Assembly: GCA_004369085.1 (NCBI GenBank)
Contig: ML210149.1
Location: 310,001-374,000, forward strand
Direction of reading: 5' to 3'
Source of the DNA: Coprinopsis marcescibilis
Taxonomy: Eukaryota; Basidiomycota; Agaricomycetes; Agaricales; Psathyrellaceae
DNA length: 64,000 bases
Positions 1 to 12,186 of this stretch are shown here, piece by piece. Under the pieces are notes generated by a model. It made no database searches. It worked only from the letters and a program-made list of their open reading frames with translations, and was not told the origin of the DNA. Made by a program: the position numbers and the translations under genes. How positions within the stretch are numbered: the first letter of the stretch is position 1; each line of letters begins with the position of its first letter.

Positions 1-3000
1 ATCGATGGATATCAACAAGTCCCAGTGTTCCTTTACCTTGGCAATGGCAATGGCAAGTTCTGCTTAGAGAACGACATTTTACATAAAGCCGCTCGTTACC
101 TAAATGTCATCCAGGGACACGGACCCAATCGTTGTGGCTGTCGAACCTTTCTCATCTCTATTGACTCGAGTCCAGGTGTCCTCGCTCCTGGCCTCCAGCT
201 GGCCTTTTCGATAGCGTACTGGTTCGACAGGAACACGAGACCAATATATGTGCAGAGTCACAGAGAGGCTCTTCGGCGTTCGCAACTGCAATTTAACCTT
301 CTAAAGCAAGCACTGTCCACGAGCAGAAAACGCGGGTATGTCACGTCTCACGGGAATCGCGTTATCCATCATGATGAGAACGGTGTTTGGAATGCTCCAT
401 GCAGCTTCTATCCGAATCGCACGATTACCTGCACCGTGCGAGCCGCGAAGCCCTGGGGACGACAGTGTGTGGATCGTTTATTGCCTACATGGAATTGTAG
501 TATGTATATCCATGAAAACCTTGCGTAGCTATGTTAGACCTTCTTATTATTGACAGAATCTTTAGATCAAGACTCGCCTGCGTATCACCCGGTTCCGGTT
601 ACCCAACCACTGCATAGTCAATTTAGATGATTGCTATGTCGTCACAGATGGCAAGCACCATTAAAATGTTCGGACTGCTGTGATGTTTGAACAGGGTATT
701 TGAGAAAGGTACCAGGAGGAATCGTGGGCCGCTCGATCGGCGCAATGGCCCGGCATCTGCGATATACTATGGAGTCCAACACGATTTGACGAACTGCCGT
801 GGCGAGCTTGGGCCCCGGTAGGCCAATAATTAATGAACGTGAGAGGAACACACGGTATGTAGTTCCGTTAGCTTCCCGTTTCCATGAAAAAATTTCATTC
901 AAAAAGCTAGATGGTCTTCCCCTGGCTGACTTTAGCGCCCAAAAAGGACAGGTGTATTGTCCCAGATTTTCGAAAGGATTTAGGTGCACAAAGACAACAA
1001 TTGACTGAAGATCCGATATACATATTTCTCAAGACCTTTTCTAATCTGCCTGTCCTAATCCTTTTATTATGTAAAAACCACGTATTGTCCTCACCTCACG
1101 AGATGCGAAGAAACCTCCAAATTAGGGCGAGTTCCGGACAGAAGGCGACGTTCCCTATCCAGTCAACTGTTATTCTAATACAATTTAGCTCTCTTGGCAC
1201 GCAATATAAATATCCTCCTTATGCTCAAACGAACAACCCTTTTCAGCTTTCCGGATGTCGAACGCAAGAAATGGGAATGCAGTGGCAAAGCCGCAATGTT
1301 GCCTTCCCCTTTCATTGCCGTCAAGCACGTAACGAAAAGTAAACATAGCTTCCCGAAGTCAAGCCTCGTTGAACAATACGGGACCCATCTGTCCATTCCA
1401 GGCTATTGATAGGGATACGGTTGTATGTGGGCAAAGAAAGATGGATCCGTGCTCGTCGACATTCACCCAAAAACGAAACGCGGCAATCCAAAACTGGACG
1501 GCACTGATGGCTGCGTTCGCGAAGTTGGAAGCCGCGCTGAGGTCGGACTCAGATATACATAGCGTCGTGCCGCGAGATAACTTGGCGATTATTTCCCCAT
1601 TTCACTTGTTCCGATTGAACTGATCGATCATGGGGGCGCTTGATGCGGCTTACATTATCTGTCGGGACTTGCCGGCCCCCTTCCACAACCCCAAACGGCA
1701 CATCACTGGCACGCTTCCCGAGCATGTTGACGCATAAATATGGTGTTCTGTGGTATGTTTAGTGGTGCCTCTTATCTACAGCACTATTCTGAGAGAGAAG
1801 CTCTGCAGCTGTGGGTGCATCAAAAAAGCACACACATCGACAACGCGGAAATGAATTGCGAGCAACTGGGCGCCTAAATGAAAATTCCAATTCCAAAAAC
1901 ATGTCGAACATGTCGGGCCATGGAGTGCTTCGATCAGAGTATGGAGGGCATTGCGGAAGCCAGCCATGTTTAAAACCGTATCAGAAGCTGCTCTAACGTG
2001 ACTTTGACAGGTTGTGTTGGCTAGAGATGAAAAGGTGTCAAGAGTTCGCTGAGATTCCAATGGTGAAATGGAAGGTGCACGTTGCTGGGCTTCCTCAAGC
2101 TTTTCCACACCCGTGGGTGTGCCCAGAAACAGACATTCAAAGACTATGAATTGGTTCCTCAGGGCTGCGGTATTTTGGGAACGGTTAGGTTTCGTCCAGG
2201 TTTCGTGGCCCCATGTCCAGGCAAACCAATGCGACGGTCTCGGGGATGGTGAGCTCAAAATGGGTTAATCGAGATGATCTCTTCTGCCACAGCTTAAGGT
2301 CATGGATAACTGAATAACATGACGTCTTCGCCTTTCTATCTGGCTAAATCGCTTTCCAATAAGCCGGATGACGTCGAATATTAACCCTGTCCTGAGTGTC
2401 AATCTTGTTCCCTGCGGCATGGAACCGCAAACATCCCGGCTGGAGACCTTGTGAGTTGTTGAATCAAAGCAGTGGCGATAGCGGTGTATTGGTCAGTGGT
2501 GCTTGGCACCTTGATGATGGTACTGATCTATACCGCCAAGTACGATGGCTGCTGGAAGTAGATTATCAGTATCAAGGCAGGTGAGAGCCCTGCAACTGGC
2601 ACGCAGTGACAGCTCAGCCGTAAGCGACGGGCTTTATGCTCGGATTCGGTCCGATACTCCACGAGCAGTGCATAAGTAGTGAATTGATGAGTGGACAGCT
2701 CTTCACTTGAACAAGCTCACAATATACACTACGCACTTTCCTTGAACCCCGTTGGCCAGACGAGTTTGCGTAAATAGTCACTGGGAGCCCTGGATCTGTA
2801 CCCTGTCGTGGCAATTGCATTTGTATCATGCAATCGGTTGGGATTAGATCTGCATCTACTTATTCTTGTGGGCTATACATATACTGATATGAGTTATAAA
2901 TAATCAAATCACAATGCTGTTTATACACCGCAGGTACTGACATCGAGGAAATCGGTGAACCTGAAGGATAAAGGAGAAGGACCAAACTTTGAATCATTTG

Positions 3001-4733
3001 AGCTCCTTAATTCAGTTCCTAGTAGCAGTATTGCTGATTGGAACACAGTCGCAGAATTAATACATAACATCTATGGACAACCTCAATGTTTAGACGGAAT
3101 GTTTTGCGTAGCCTCCTACTATAGATCCTGCATTGGTCCGTTGAGCAATACCTGAGTCATCGGAGAGCTCAAGAGTTTCATCGCCCCTTGTTGGTCCAAT
3201 CGTAGCACCATATATCACTGCATCGAAGTTCCAAAACAATGAAGCCAACATCTGTCGGATGAGGCGATCGTAAATGTGCGAAGGCGGCTCCAACAGGTAT
3301 ATGAAAGAACTCGAACGGTGACCGCACTTCTTCTATTCATTAGGCCACGAGCACCAAGTTCGTTATGCTCGAGCCAGAAACCAGGCTCTCGGGGAGATAA
3401 TCGAAGTTGGAAGTCAACCAGCTGAGAGTTGAGCGGTGGAATGTATCTGATAGATGATATATTGACTGAGCTGTAGCTCTGTAATTGGGCAGTTACGTCA
3501 GATAATCTCAGATTGCTGCAAGCATATGTGCGGACATGTTCCCCATATCGAGCTGCACTTGCATTCGTTTGAATTGAAAACACCAGCTGCCTATCCAGCA
3601 ATTTGTCCAGTTAATACACGATTCCAAGGGAAGCAATGGTGCTGTGGCGTCGTGAAAATGAATTACCCACAGTTCATTCGCACATTCAAGTTTCTGAGAG
3701 CTTTCGGACAATTCCGCAAACAGAACTGTCAGAAGACATTAAAACGCAGCAGAGAAAAGAGGGCAAGAAGAGGTCTGAAGGATGGACCTGTCCATGGACA
3801 ATCAGATGGCGAAAGCCGAGGCAGGGATCGGCATTTTCGTGATTTGTCGCACAGTAACTCGTATCAGTTTCCGATGCCGTCGCCAAAAGAATACGCAAAC
3901 ACAAATTGTCCAACCTGCGTTTCTAAAGGTTGGAGACAAACCCGTCTTTGAAAGATCAGAAAGCGATGTTGTCGGGCCGAGGACTGCGATCAGCCATGAA
4001 CGAGAAAAGAAGAAAGAGTGGATCATTGCACAAGATTTGAGCGCTCCGCTGCAGCAGACTCCAATAGAGCCTCAAGGGGTCAACGTACGCAATGTTCCAG
4101 CGCAATCATTCGTGGCCGCAGACCACAAAGGGGCGAGGGACATGACGTATGAGTGGTTTGCAGCACGAGACCAGACAATGCAGTTGTGCACGAGTAGGTG
4201 ACTCTTGATGTGCGCGATTCACGTACCTTTTGATCGGGACACTCGCACCGTGTTTTCCTTGTGTTAAGCAGGGGCAAAATAAGCTTTGGACGTTAGTCAT
4301 GGGACCGCCGTGAGCAGGTCTAGAGCTTCTGTTCGGTGTCTCGGCCTTGAGACTCAGGCTTGCAGTCAGCCTGTGGTGCAGGTGTGTGGCAAAAGGCCGC
4401 TCACCAGGTCTTGGAAGGAGCACATATTGCAACACATACACGTCATAGGGAAGTTTAAATGACAGATTTGACCGTGGTTAATGAAACTCCGGACACGTGG
4501 GATTCCTGTAGATGTTAAAGTCAAGGCTTGAAGATATACCAGAATATCGAGGGAAATATCAGTGGCGTTGGATTGGACTGTACGAATAGTAGGATACACG
4601 AGGTGAGATGATCCGTGATGCATTGACGCGTTCAGCCGGTGTTGCCATATGATACACGGTTGCTGCTATGATTACGCTGCATGCAACGGTTAGTCGACGG
4701 TCAAAAAGCAGTGAATGCAGACGCACCAGTCTT
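1..4733. other. Gene-poor region, nothing supported
   Basis: No stretch here gives a recognisable protein, a plausible exon chain or an RNA gene. Open frames are short (up to 167 aa), overlap on both strands and lack domain-like patterns or consistent splice junctions. I also see no terminal repeats or tandem arrays. It could be intergenic DNA or decayed sequence. Confidence 0.5.
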
Positions 4734-6600
4734 TCAGCAAAGCTGCCGAGCCTCAGTGACATACTCCTTCATCAAGCCGACCACTCTGTCCAGATTTTGG
4801 CTAAATTTGGCCGATGTGGGGACGATTGCCAACGTCCTACCGTCCGGAAGTAGCATGTTGTTTGCAACAAAATCCTCCAACCTTCTCAGCTTGTCCTTGG
4901 CGGCCATCACATCATGTTCATCCCCAGTAGCAGCCAGAAGATCCGCTTTGTTGGCGATGACCATGCGAGCCTTGGAGCTCATTCCAGGCTGATACTTTTC
5001 GAGCTCTTCTCGTAATACGATAAGCTCATCCCAAGGGTTCTCCACGGAAAAGTCCACAACATATACCAGTGCAGGTGACCGTTCCATGGCCCTCAAGAAT
5101 GAATGTCCGAGCCCGTGATTTTCTGAAGCTTTGGAGATGAGGCCAGGGTTATCCGAGATCGTGAAACGGAATGTCTCGTAGACATCAAAGTGGTGTCCCC
5201 GTCCCATCTTGCCAAGATATTCGTCACTTGTAGCCTTTTCATTTCGTGTGCGAGCGAAGGCATAATCCCCGGTAAGAAATCGGCTGTGCTGCTGCTCTTG
5301 TTCAATCCGCGTTTCGTCATGCACCTCATGACCAGATATGCTTCCCTCCCATGTACCATCCTCTGCGACACGCACTATTCCGACCACTGGGTTGAGGGTT
5401 GTGAATGGATAGTTGGCCACCTCCGTTTTCGCCCTCCCCCCGGTCAAGGCACGCAGCAAGGTGCTTTTACCAGCATTCGGCATCCCCACCAGCCCCACAT
5501 CGGCAAGAAGTTTAAGCTCAAGTTCGAGCGTGATCCGTTCCCCGTCTTGACCTCGCGTTCCAAACTTGGGGGAACGATTCTCCGTAGTGAGAAAGTGTGT
5601 ATTTCCTTGCCCACCTTGGCCCCCAGAAGCGACGAGGTGGCCGAGGGATTCCTTTTGCTTGGTCCCCAAAGGTGCATCAACGTGACGCTCCAACAGTTCT
5701 TCTTTGTCGAGGTCGAGGTAAATAGGGTTGTTCAATGCGCGTCTCCTCCTGGTCATCCTCCGTTCTCGTTCTTGCTTGTACAACGCAGCCTCGGCATCTA
5801 AGAACGACTCCCGATCGACATTGGCCTCTCCTGCTCCGGGATAGTGAAGCCACCGTTTCTCCCGCATTCTTAGCTTGCGTTCGTCGAGACCAAGGTCTTC
5901 CAGTGCTTCTTCTTCGGCCTCCCACTCGTCTTTGGCACGTCGAGGATCCCCTAGTGGTATCTCACGCACGATGGTTCCCAAAGGTACGTGGATGGTGAGA
6001 GGGGAGCCAGTTTTCCCGTTTTGCCAGGTACCTTGACCGTGTTCCCCGTTCTCTCCACGGATCTTCTTGGGGATACTGGATAGGGAGGTAAGATGGGGTG
6101 AAGGCCGAATATAAACGTCTGCACCACGACCACCATTGCCACCAGAAGGAGGTCCGTAGGGCTTGAATTTTTCTCGATTGAACGCAGCGCACCCATCGCC
6201 TCCCTTTCCTATGAGTAGTAAAATCAGAAGGTGCACTCTGGTTTTCTTTCGGATGTGAGAAATGCAGTACCTCCACGGACAGTAATGATGACATGGTCGA
6301 GGAAGGTTTGTCCCTGTACATTATTCAATCTTTTGCAAGAGAGAGAAAGGCAGACAGGAAGCTACTGACTCCTTGTTTACGCTTCCATTCAGTCTTCCGT
6401 CGCCTTCTGAAAGCTTCTTCATCCTCTTCTGTTCGTTTTTCTTCTGGGTTTTGTGGTTTGCTGGTAATAGACGACGTGATAAACCGAACCGAACATGGCG
6501 ATCCAGATGCAGGGAAGAGTTGCGCTAATATGAAGCGCGAACAGAGGACATTAGCACGATGTAAAGCCTCTTTTCTGTAGATGCCGCATGACAGCATCAT
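4734..6600 (-). CDS. MTG2: Mitochondrial Obg-family GTPase MTG2
   Basis: Obg-family GTPases of this type (yeast Mtg2) help assemble the large mitochondrial ribosomal subunit. The model is 582 aa in three exons: 6600-6370, 6313-6271 and 6208-4734, with frame kept across both introns. The first exon gives a basic, mitochondrial-presequence-like N-terminus followed by a charged stretch. Exon 2 carries the Obg start DHVIITVRGG, which continues across the splice into KGGDGC. The Obg glycine-rich fold follows (GGNGGRGADV, GGQGGQGN). The G domain has P-loop GMPNAGKST, G3 motif DNPGL (DIPGL or DTPGL is more usual) and G4 NKAD. An acidic and basic insertion lies inside the Obg fold, and another between G1 and G3. 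The longer upstream frame begins at a GTG, so the paired ATGs at 6600 and 6597 are the likely starts. Confidence 0.93.
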
Positions 6601-6699
6601 TTGGTCGATGTCGCGAATGTCGGTGAAGAGGGAAAGCACATCGAACTCGGTGTGACGCGACGGCGCCGAGCCATTTTCCGCGCCAAGCGGAGTGTCAGG

Positions 6700-6724
6700 T
6701 TATATAAAGATAAGATAAGATAAC
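6700..6724 (-). promoter_or_regulatory. TATA-like box and triple GATA motif upstream of MTG2
   Basis: About 100 bp before the MTG2 start, 6701-6708 reads as a TATA-type octamer (TTTATATA on the minus strand). It is followed by three overlapping GATAA repeats at 6709-6724 on the plus strand, which are potential GATA-factor sites. Spacing fits a core promoter. No transcription data are available here. Confidence 0.3.
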
Positions 6725-6857
6725 GATTGATCTACTCTAAGTAGTCTTTGCGGCGACTGGCCTCTTATTAGCTGGCATGACAGGTTGGTGCTTGGTATCA
6801 TTATCTACGCTACTCGATTTAAATACGTATAAGAGGATTAATAAACGTTTCATTCTA

Positions 6858-8162
6858 CTATCGCATCATATGCTTGATGCCGAGCAAGGATGCCGGTGTC
6901 TGCGCTTGAAGAGGAGTCCGACAATCATCATCATGAACACGAACGTTCGTTCCATAATCTGAGGAAGGAGATGCATCGAAGTGCTGACTCGGGAATGCTT
7001 GCTTCATCGCTGACGAAGCAGATCGGGGAAGAGTGAGAGAAGAGTATGAGCCTGAATCCGTAGGTACTGGCCTGAAAGCCGGAGATGCGCCGCCAGCAAT
7101 ATGAAGGAGCATTGTCGCTGCGGATTCGTCTTCTGCTGACCGTGAGTGAGAAATCAGATTTGACGATGAGGAGGAGGAAGACGATGATGATGATGATGAT
7201 GATGATGATGGTCCCAAGCACAAGCTAGGGGGTGCGCCTTTCGGATGAATGGGGTCAAAACTGGTTGAGGAGGGAGGCGAAGGGAGATAAGTATTTGGGG
7301 AAGAGGGATGCCCCCTCCGATGTGGCAAGCGTCGTGAATCCACGGGGAATTCAGGAAGCCAAGAGGAAATTGATGGAAGAGGCCCTTCCAGTGGTGCATG
7401 AATTGACATTGTGCGGTAGGAGTACCCTGAAGGGCGAGGAGTTGGAAGATAACTGGAGGAACCTGACGCTGAGCTGTAGCTATCCCGCCTCTGACGGCTG
7501 CTGGGCCGGGAGTTCTCTAGCTCGTTCTGCTCTTGAAGTCGTCGTTTATGGGAGGTCGAGGTTGGTGGCAGGGTTGGCTCTGAGGGTACCACCACGGTCG
7601 TCAGCTCGTCATGGCTCTTTTCTAGCTCCTCAACACGTCCAATGAGGTCCTTCATGAAGGCGACAGTCCTGATTAAGATTTCGAGCTTGAACTCCTTTTC
7701 CTTTTCTTCCTTTTTGCCTGATTTCTTCCGCCCATCAGGTTTATATTCAACATCTTCGTCCTCTTCATCAGACTCTGCTGTGGCGGCAGTCGGTTTAGGT
7801 TGACCATACTGGGCAGGCACCAACTGTTTCAAAGTAGCGAGTGCCTCGTTGATCTTCGTCCGCCGTGCCTTCTCGATTATTGAATGATTCAACCGACGCT
7901 GGGCTTCCCGGGCAGAGCGCGAGAGTGGACCAGGTTTCCTACCACGCTTGGCCGGGGTGCGCGCAGGTGCTACTGAGGGCCCATCTGGGGCGGTTTGTGT
8001 CGGTGGATCCGCAACACCCTTTTTGGGAAGTATACGAATGGGTTTGGTAGACGGTCCTAGGTCAGGAGACATTGGACCTGGAGACATCGACGTGGAGTGA
8101 TCTTTGGCACGACGAGGGGGGTTGCAACTGCCTGCGTAGAGCTCCTTTACGACTTCGGGCAT
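6858..8162 (-). CDS. bHLH transcription factor
   Basis: A single-exon 434-aa protein starting at an ATG. Residues about 82-185 form a basic helix-loop-helix: the basic region and helix 1 include EKARRTKINEALATLKQLVP, preceded by RREAQRRLNHSI-like sequence (here EAQRRLNHSI). A long acidic and lysine-rich loop follows, and helix 2 contains EILIRTVAFMKDLIGRVEELE. Upstream is a basic AKRGRKPG stretch, possibly a nuclear signal. The C-terminal half is Ser/Pro-rich and low complexity, with a poly-Ser run encoded by a trinucleotide microsatellite near 7184-7211. Fungal bHLH factors of this kind bind E-box DNA as dimers. I cannot name the orthologue or its targets. Confidence 0.88.
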   Translation of the reverse strand: MPEVVKELYAGSCNPPRRAKDHSTSMSPGPMSPDLGPSTKPIRILPKKGVADPPTQTAPDGPSVAPARTPAKRGRKPGPLSRSAREAQRRLNHSIIEKARRTKINEALATLKQLVPAQYGQPKPTAATAESDEEDEDVEYKPDGRKKSGKKEEKEKEFKLEILIRTVAFMKDLIGRVEELEKSHDELTTVVVPSEPTLPPTSTSHKRRLQEQNELENSRPSSRQRRDSYSSASGSSSYLPTPRPSGYSYRTMSIHAPLEGPLPSISSWLPEFPVDSRRLPHRRGHPSSPNTYLPSPPSSTSFDPIHPKGAPPSLCLGPSSSSSSSSSSSSSSSSNLISHSRSAEDESAATMLLHIAGGASPAFRPVPTDSGSYSSLTLPRSASSAMKQAFPSQHFDASPSSDYGTNVRVHDDDCRTPLQAQTPASLLGIKHMMR

Positions 8163-9917
8163 GGGGTGAGCACAGAGAGAGAGTGGGAGCCTGAGAAAAG
8201 CAGGCCAATTGAGAGGAACCCTGGCGAGGGTTTATGGCTACGTTCTCAGAAGGTTGGGTGTCATTAGTGCTTCTTGGATTAGTCTTGTGCACTATAAACG
8301 TGTTACAGGGATACTGATACCTACTGGCACACGACTGGGAAGGCCGCCTCTGATTGGTGGAGCCCACACACGTTCGCCAGTCATCGGGATAGCCGCCAAA
8401 TATAAATCAAAGTTGGTTGCTAGCTGTGAACGGAGTCCGGAGAAGTATCAGAGCGCCCGGCACAGCCCAGATATCATTGCTGATTTTGCCTGTCTCCAGT
8501 GTTGTGTTGCCTTGTCGCTTGTGAATCCCAGTTTCTGGGGAATAACGTTGGTGTAACGTCAGAATAAGCATTCAAGCCTGTGAAGCATCTCAGCGAAGAG
8601 ATTGCCGCAGCCCCGAGTAGGAATTCTGCCGATTTCAGGACAGCCAAGCAGTAAGATCTGACAATATCTTAAAAATACGAACACGTACCTGCCGGTTTCA
8701 AGAGATTCATGGAGAAAGAAAGAAAATCAAGTTGGTCGTTTTGGTGGAACCTTGAAGCTACCGGAAAGCTCCTGTCGTTTTGTGATGCTCGAGTCGCGCT
8801 CGGGCCACCTCAGTCAAGTAACCCTACCGACAACAACCATACTCTGTTCGATCTGAATGTATCACAAACCTATTATTGCAGCAAGAAATATTCCGAAGAC
8901 CTGGGAGGTCAAGCAACGTTCCCTCTCCGGATGCCCGTTGATTCACCGGCTTCCCGACCTTCTTAATGCCCAGGGTAGAAGCCAAAAACGTTCTTTGCAA
9001 TTAAACTTCCCGGCACGAACCCCTCCAAAGGGACTCGGCGACCACCGCTCGGTTCTACCCAAGATGCCCTGTGGTTGCTTGGCGTAGGATGGGTAATGGA
9101 GGAGCTACTGCTCTTATACTGGCAGGGTCGGTACTCAGTACTCAGTCTCTTCCGCCATGTACGTGGGTGACGCTTAATGAAGGTCGAACGTTCATACTAA
9201 CAGGCAATAGAATCTCCCAAGTAACAGGGGTAAGTCGCATTACGGCTGGCGAATCTTACTTGTACTCCATTTGGTGAACAAGGGCCCTGTACCAGTTCCA
9301 GCAGAATGCTTCTGGAGGCTCGTGCACCAAAGCTTTTCAGCCGCACAAGCGTTAAAATTGCTTGAAGACAACAACATCAGTGTTGAGATATTCCTGTACT
9401 CGAGCTCTCCCTTCTGACGACCGCTTTCTCATCCCAGGGAAACATGCGACACCCCAGCATCCAGCGAATACCTAGCGCGCTGTTTCTCCTTGACAATGAG
9501 TGTTAATTTCTCCGTCCCATTGTGGGACTACATACATCCTCGACAGCGTCTTCAGATCTTACCCAAAATTAACAGTAACATGGCAACGATGGTAAAATAA
9601 CCTTGAATATATTCGCAGCTTGTTTGCTAACACCCCCAGGTTGCTATTTTTAGCGCATCTATCCGATGCTTCTCCCGATAGTTTTGCCAAGCCTGCGCGC
9701 TTCCCGTGACACCCCCTCTACTGGTATTTGGCGCCGGGCACATCGGCTTTGCGAAATTTCACTCCATGTACAGGCATTGGGAATTCAAAGCACACAGACT
9801 CAAATACATTGCAAGTGGACAATATAGGCGGGTATATAAAATACAACAAAACGCGGAATCCCTCATAAAATCTCCCTCCCGCTCCGCTAAATGAAACTTG
9901 CCAACGTCAGCTCATGC
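8163..9917. other. Intergenic, no gene seen
   Basis: This holds the 5' flank of the bHLH gene and the 3' flank of the GPI-protein gene. No recognisable coding exon, RNA gene or repeat was found. Confidence 0.5.
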
Positions 9918-10841
9918 TCAAACCGCCACCGCACCGACCAATCCACCGAGGAGGACACCAACCCAGCCAACAGCATTCGCAACAGCTCCGGATCCCGCGG
10001 CATTTGTGTTGCTTGGGGCAGGGCTGCGAGTGGACTGGCCCGGAGTGTTGGTGTTGGATGGGGTGGTGGAAGTTGGGCGGCTCGAAGTCGGCCTTGGTCC
10101 ATTGGTGGTGGGCCCTGGACGAGTTGAGGGACCGCCACTACGTGTTGAGGAAGGTTGGCCGGCGATTTGGGAGATGATTTCAGGAGTAAACTCTCCAGTC
10201 ATGCTGTTGAGGCTGTTTCATATGATCCCAGTCAGTTATGTGTACTCGCAAGAAAGGCGATTGGACTGACTTGAATTTGGCAGAGAACGCCTGGGCTGGG
10301 AATCGGGGTTCGGCTGGATTGCGGGCCTCGAGGGAGTCGAAGCGGATGAAACTGGTAGATAAAAAGTAAGTCAATATGCAGAAACCGGGTTGTAGTTGAA
10401 CAAACGCGTACTATTCATCGCTATTGGGTCCAATTGTGGCATCCACAATGAATTCGATGGAGGTCTCTTCGGAGACGTCGGTGTCTTCGGAGATAACCTG
10501 AAGCTCGGTCTGTGAAAACGGAGTTGGTGAGTAAGATTGTACGACAGTGGTTGCTAAGTAGATGTGTATGTGTACCTGTTGCTGAGGGTTTCCGACATAG
10601 ATGGAGATGCGCGCTGGCCCAAAGTCTGCGAGGGAAGGTTCTTCGCCGTTCTCTTCCCATACAATGGTGGCGGTCTGTCCACCAGCAAAGGTGGTTACAG
10701 CTGTCGGCGTGGTGATCTACGGAAACATGTATCAGCCCTGTTACTCAATAACAACCGCCCTTGAAGGAAACTACTCACGAAGACAGTTGCGAAGACCTGG
10801 GCAGTTCCAACTGCGAGAAGAATCAACGTTTTGGCCAACAT
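9918..10841 (-). CDS. KNH/Kre9-like GPI-anchored secreted protein
   Basis: A small cell-surface protein of the Ser/Thr-rich GPI-anchored family common in fungi. The model is 222 aa in five exons: 10841-10779, 10716-10576, 10509-10412, 10351-10271 and 10203-9918, in frame throughout. Residues 1-19 are a signal peptide (MLAKTLILLAVGTAQVFA). Residues about 22-120 form one beta-sandwich domain with family signatures: FAGGQTATIVWEENG, PSLADFGPARISIYVG, then DEYFIRF formed across a splice and FPAQAFSAKF. A Ser/Thr/Pro/Asn-rich linker follows. The protein ends in a hydrophobic tail (GWVGVLLGGLVGAVAV) preceded by small residues, as expected for GPI attachment. A role in the cell wall is likely; the exact function is unknown. 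Confidence 0.9.
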
Positions 10842-12186
10842 TTTATGGAGGGTAAGGGAGTGTAGGGGTTGATTAGAATGCAGGGGAAAGGGAGGCAAAC
10901 GCTTGACAGCCAGGCTCAAACATTTCACGTCCTTTTTAAGTTCAAGGGAAAAGAGGTTACCGTAAAAAGTGGAAAGCGGGCATTCATATGTCCGCCAGCG
11001 CTGATGCTGGAAGGCGAACTGTGGGCAAGTTACCTGTCAGGTGTTTAACTCAGCCACCGCAGTCGTACGCTTTAACCCCACACATGCCGAAGTCAATCCC
11101 GCGCATGGCCCGCATAAGATTCTTCACACAGCCATAATCAGACCTTGGACTTGCGGACAGACAAGATTAAAATCTTGACGTTTCGAGTGCGGATTGCAAG
11201 TGACGATTGGACTTCAGTGCAAAGCTTTGCATTGCGGCGTTCTGAGAACTTGGAGTCCTTGAACTGGTCGATGCGAATTATGGAGCATGTACCGCGATTG
11301 TCATGACAAGACGTCAAGCATGTCACCCCAAGATACCGCCCTTTGTGTCAAAAAAAGTGCATACTATGCTCGGAGGTTTTGGGCGAAATCGAGTCAGCGG
11401 CATTCATGGAGGCAGATTCCGCGCTTGCAAAAGATGATCACCTCGGGTATCAAGGCAAGGGAATATAAGCGCGCAGAAAGCTGGTGGAAAGCTCGCGCAC
11501 CATCTTCGATGGCGAATTTTACATATTTTTCCGGTTCTCCGATATGATCGATGGGCTCGCGTGAGCGCATTTAACCGGCTATACGGTAAGAGCGATGCTA
11601 TGCTTCCTGAAGTGATACAAAGAAAAGTTGCACAAAGATTGCACCGCAGGTAAAGCGCATGGCATTAGAGTCGGTAGTTTCAGACCGGACATGATGGAGC
11701 CGACGCACCGTACTCAAAGGAAATAAGCCCTTCGGAACAGTTACAATTATCCGTATGGCTTTCCAGAATTTCAATATCACCGTCAATTGGTCCGGGATGA
11801 AGGATGCACCTGCTCCTAGAATCTGGGCTGAAGCGACATTTACAGGGGATGAAAAGAAGATGAATGCGTTGACCCCCTTATTGGGTGAAGCCTATGACTG
11901 GTTAAACGCAATGGTGTCTAACCCAAGCAGGCCAGTAGGAAAGACGCACACACATTGGGATCTCGACGTACATTCATCATGAATTCACTTCGGAAGACCA
12001 GAAACCAGTGATTGTCGTGCGGAGGACTGCAAGCAATTTCCATCCCGTCGGTCGACCGAGATGGCCGAACCCACCAACAAACTTGGAGTCCTCGGGTATC
12101 GATCGATACACCGATACTCGACAACCGGAAAGAATCTTGAGCAACACATTATATTGGTACAATCGAAATATGAATCGGCGGTGTCG
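10842..12186. other. Intergenic, no gene seen
   Basis: Upstream of the GPI-protein gene and downstream of SEC11. A 75-aa ATG frame at 11755-11982 (+) is the only sizeable candidate. It has no recognisable motif and no supporting exon chain, so I did not call it. Confidence 0.45.

Noticed and set aside
25..528. 167-aa open frame near the left edge
   Set aside because: No domain, no splice context, and competing frames on both strands; composition looks like random translation.
11755..11982. 75-aa ATG frame
   Set aside because: No recognisable family, no adjoining exon and no clear promoter; could be real but cannot be supported.
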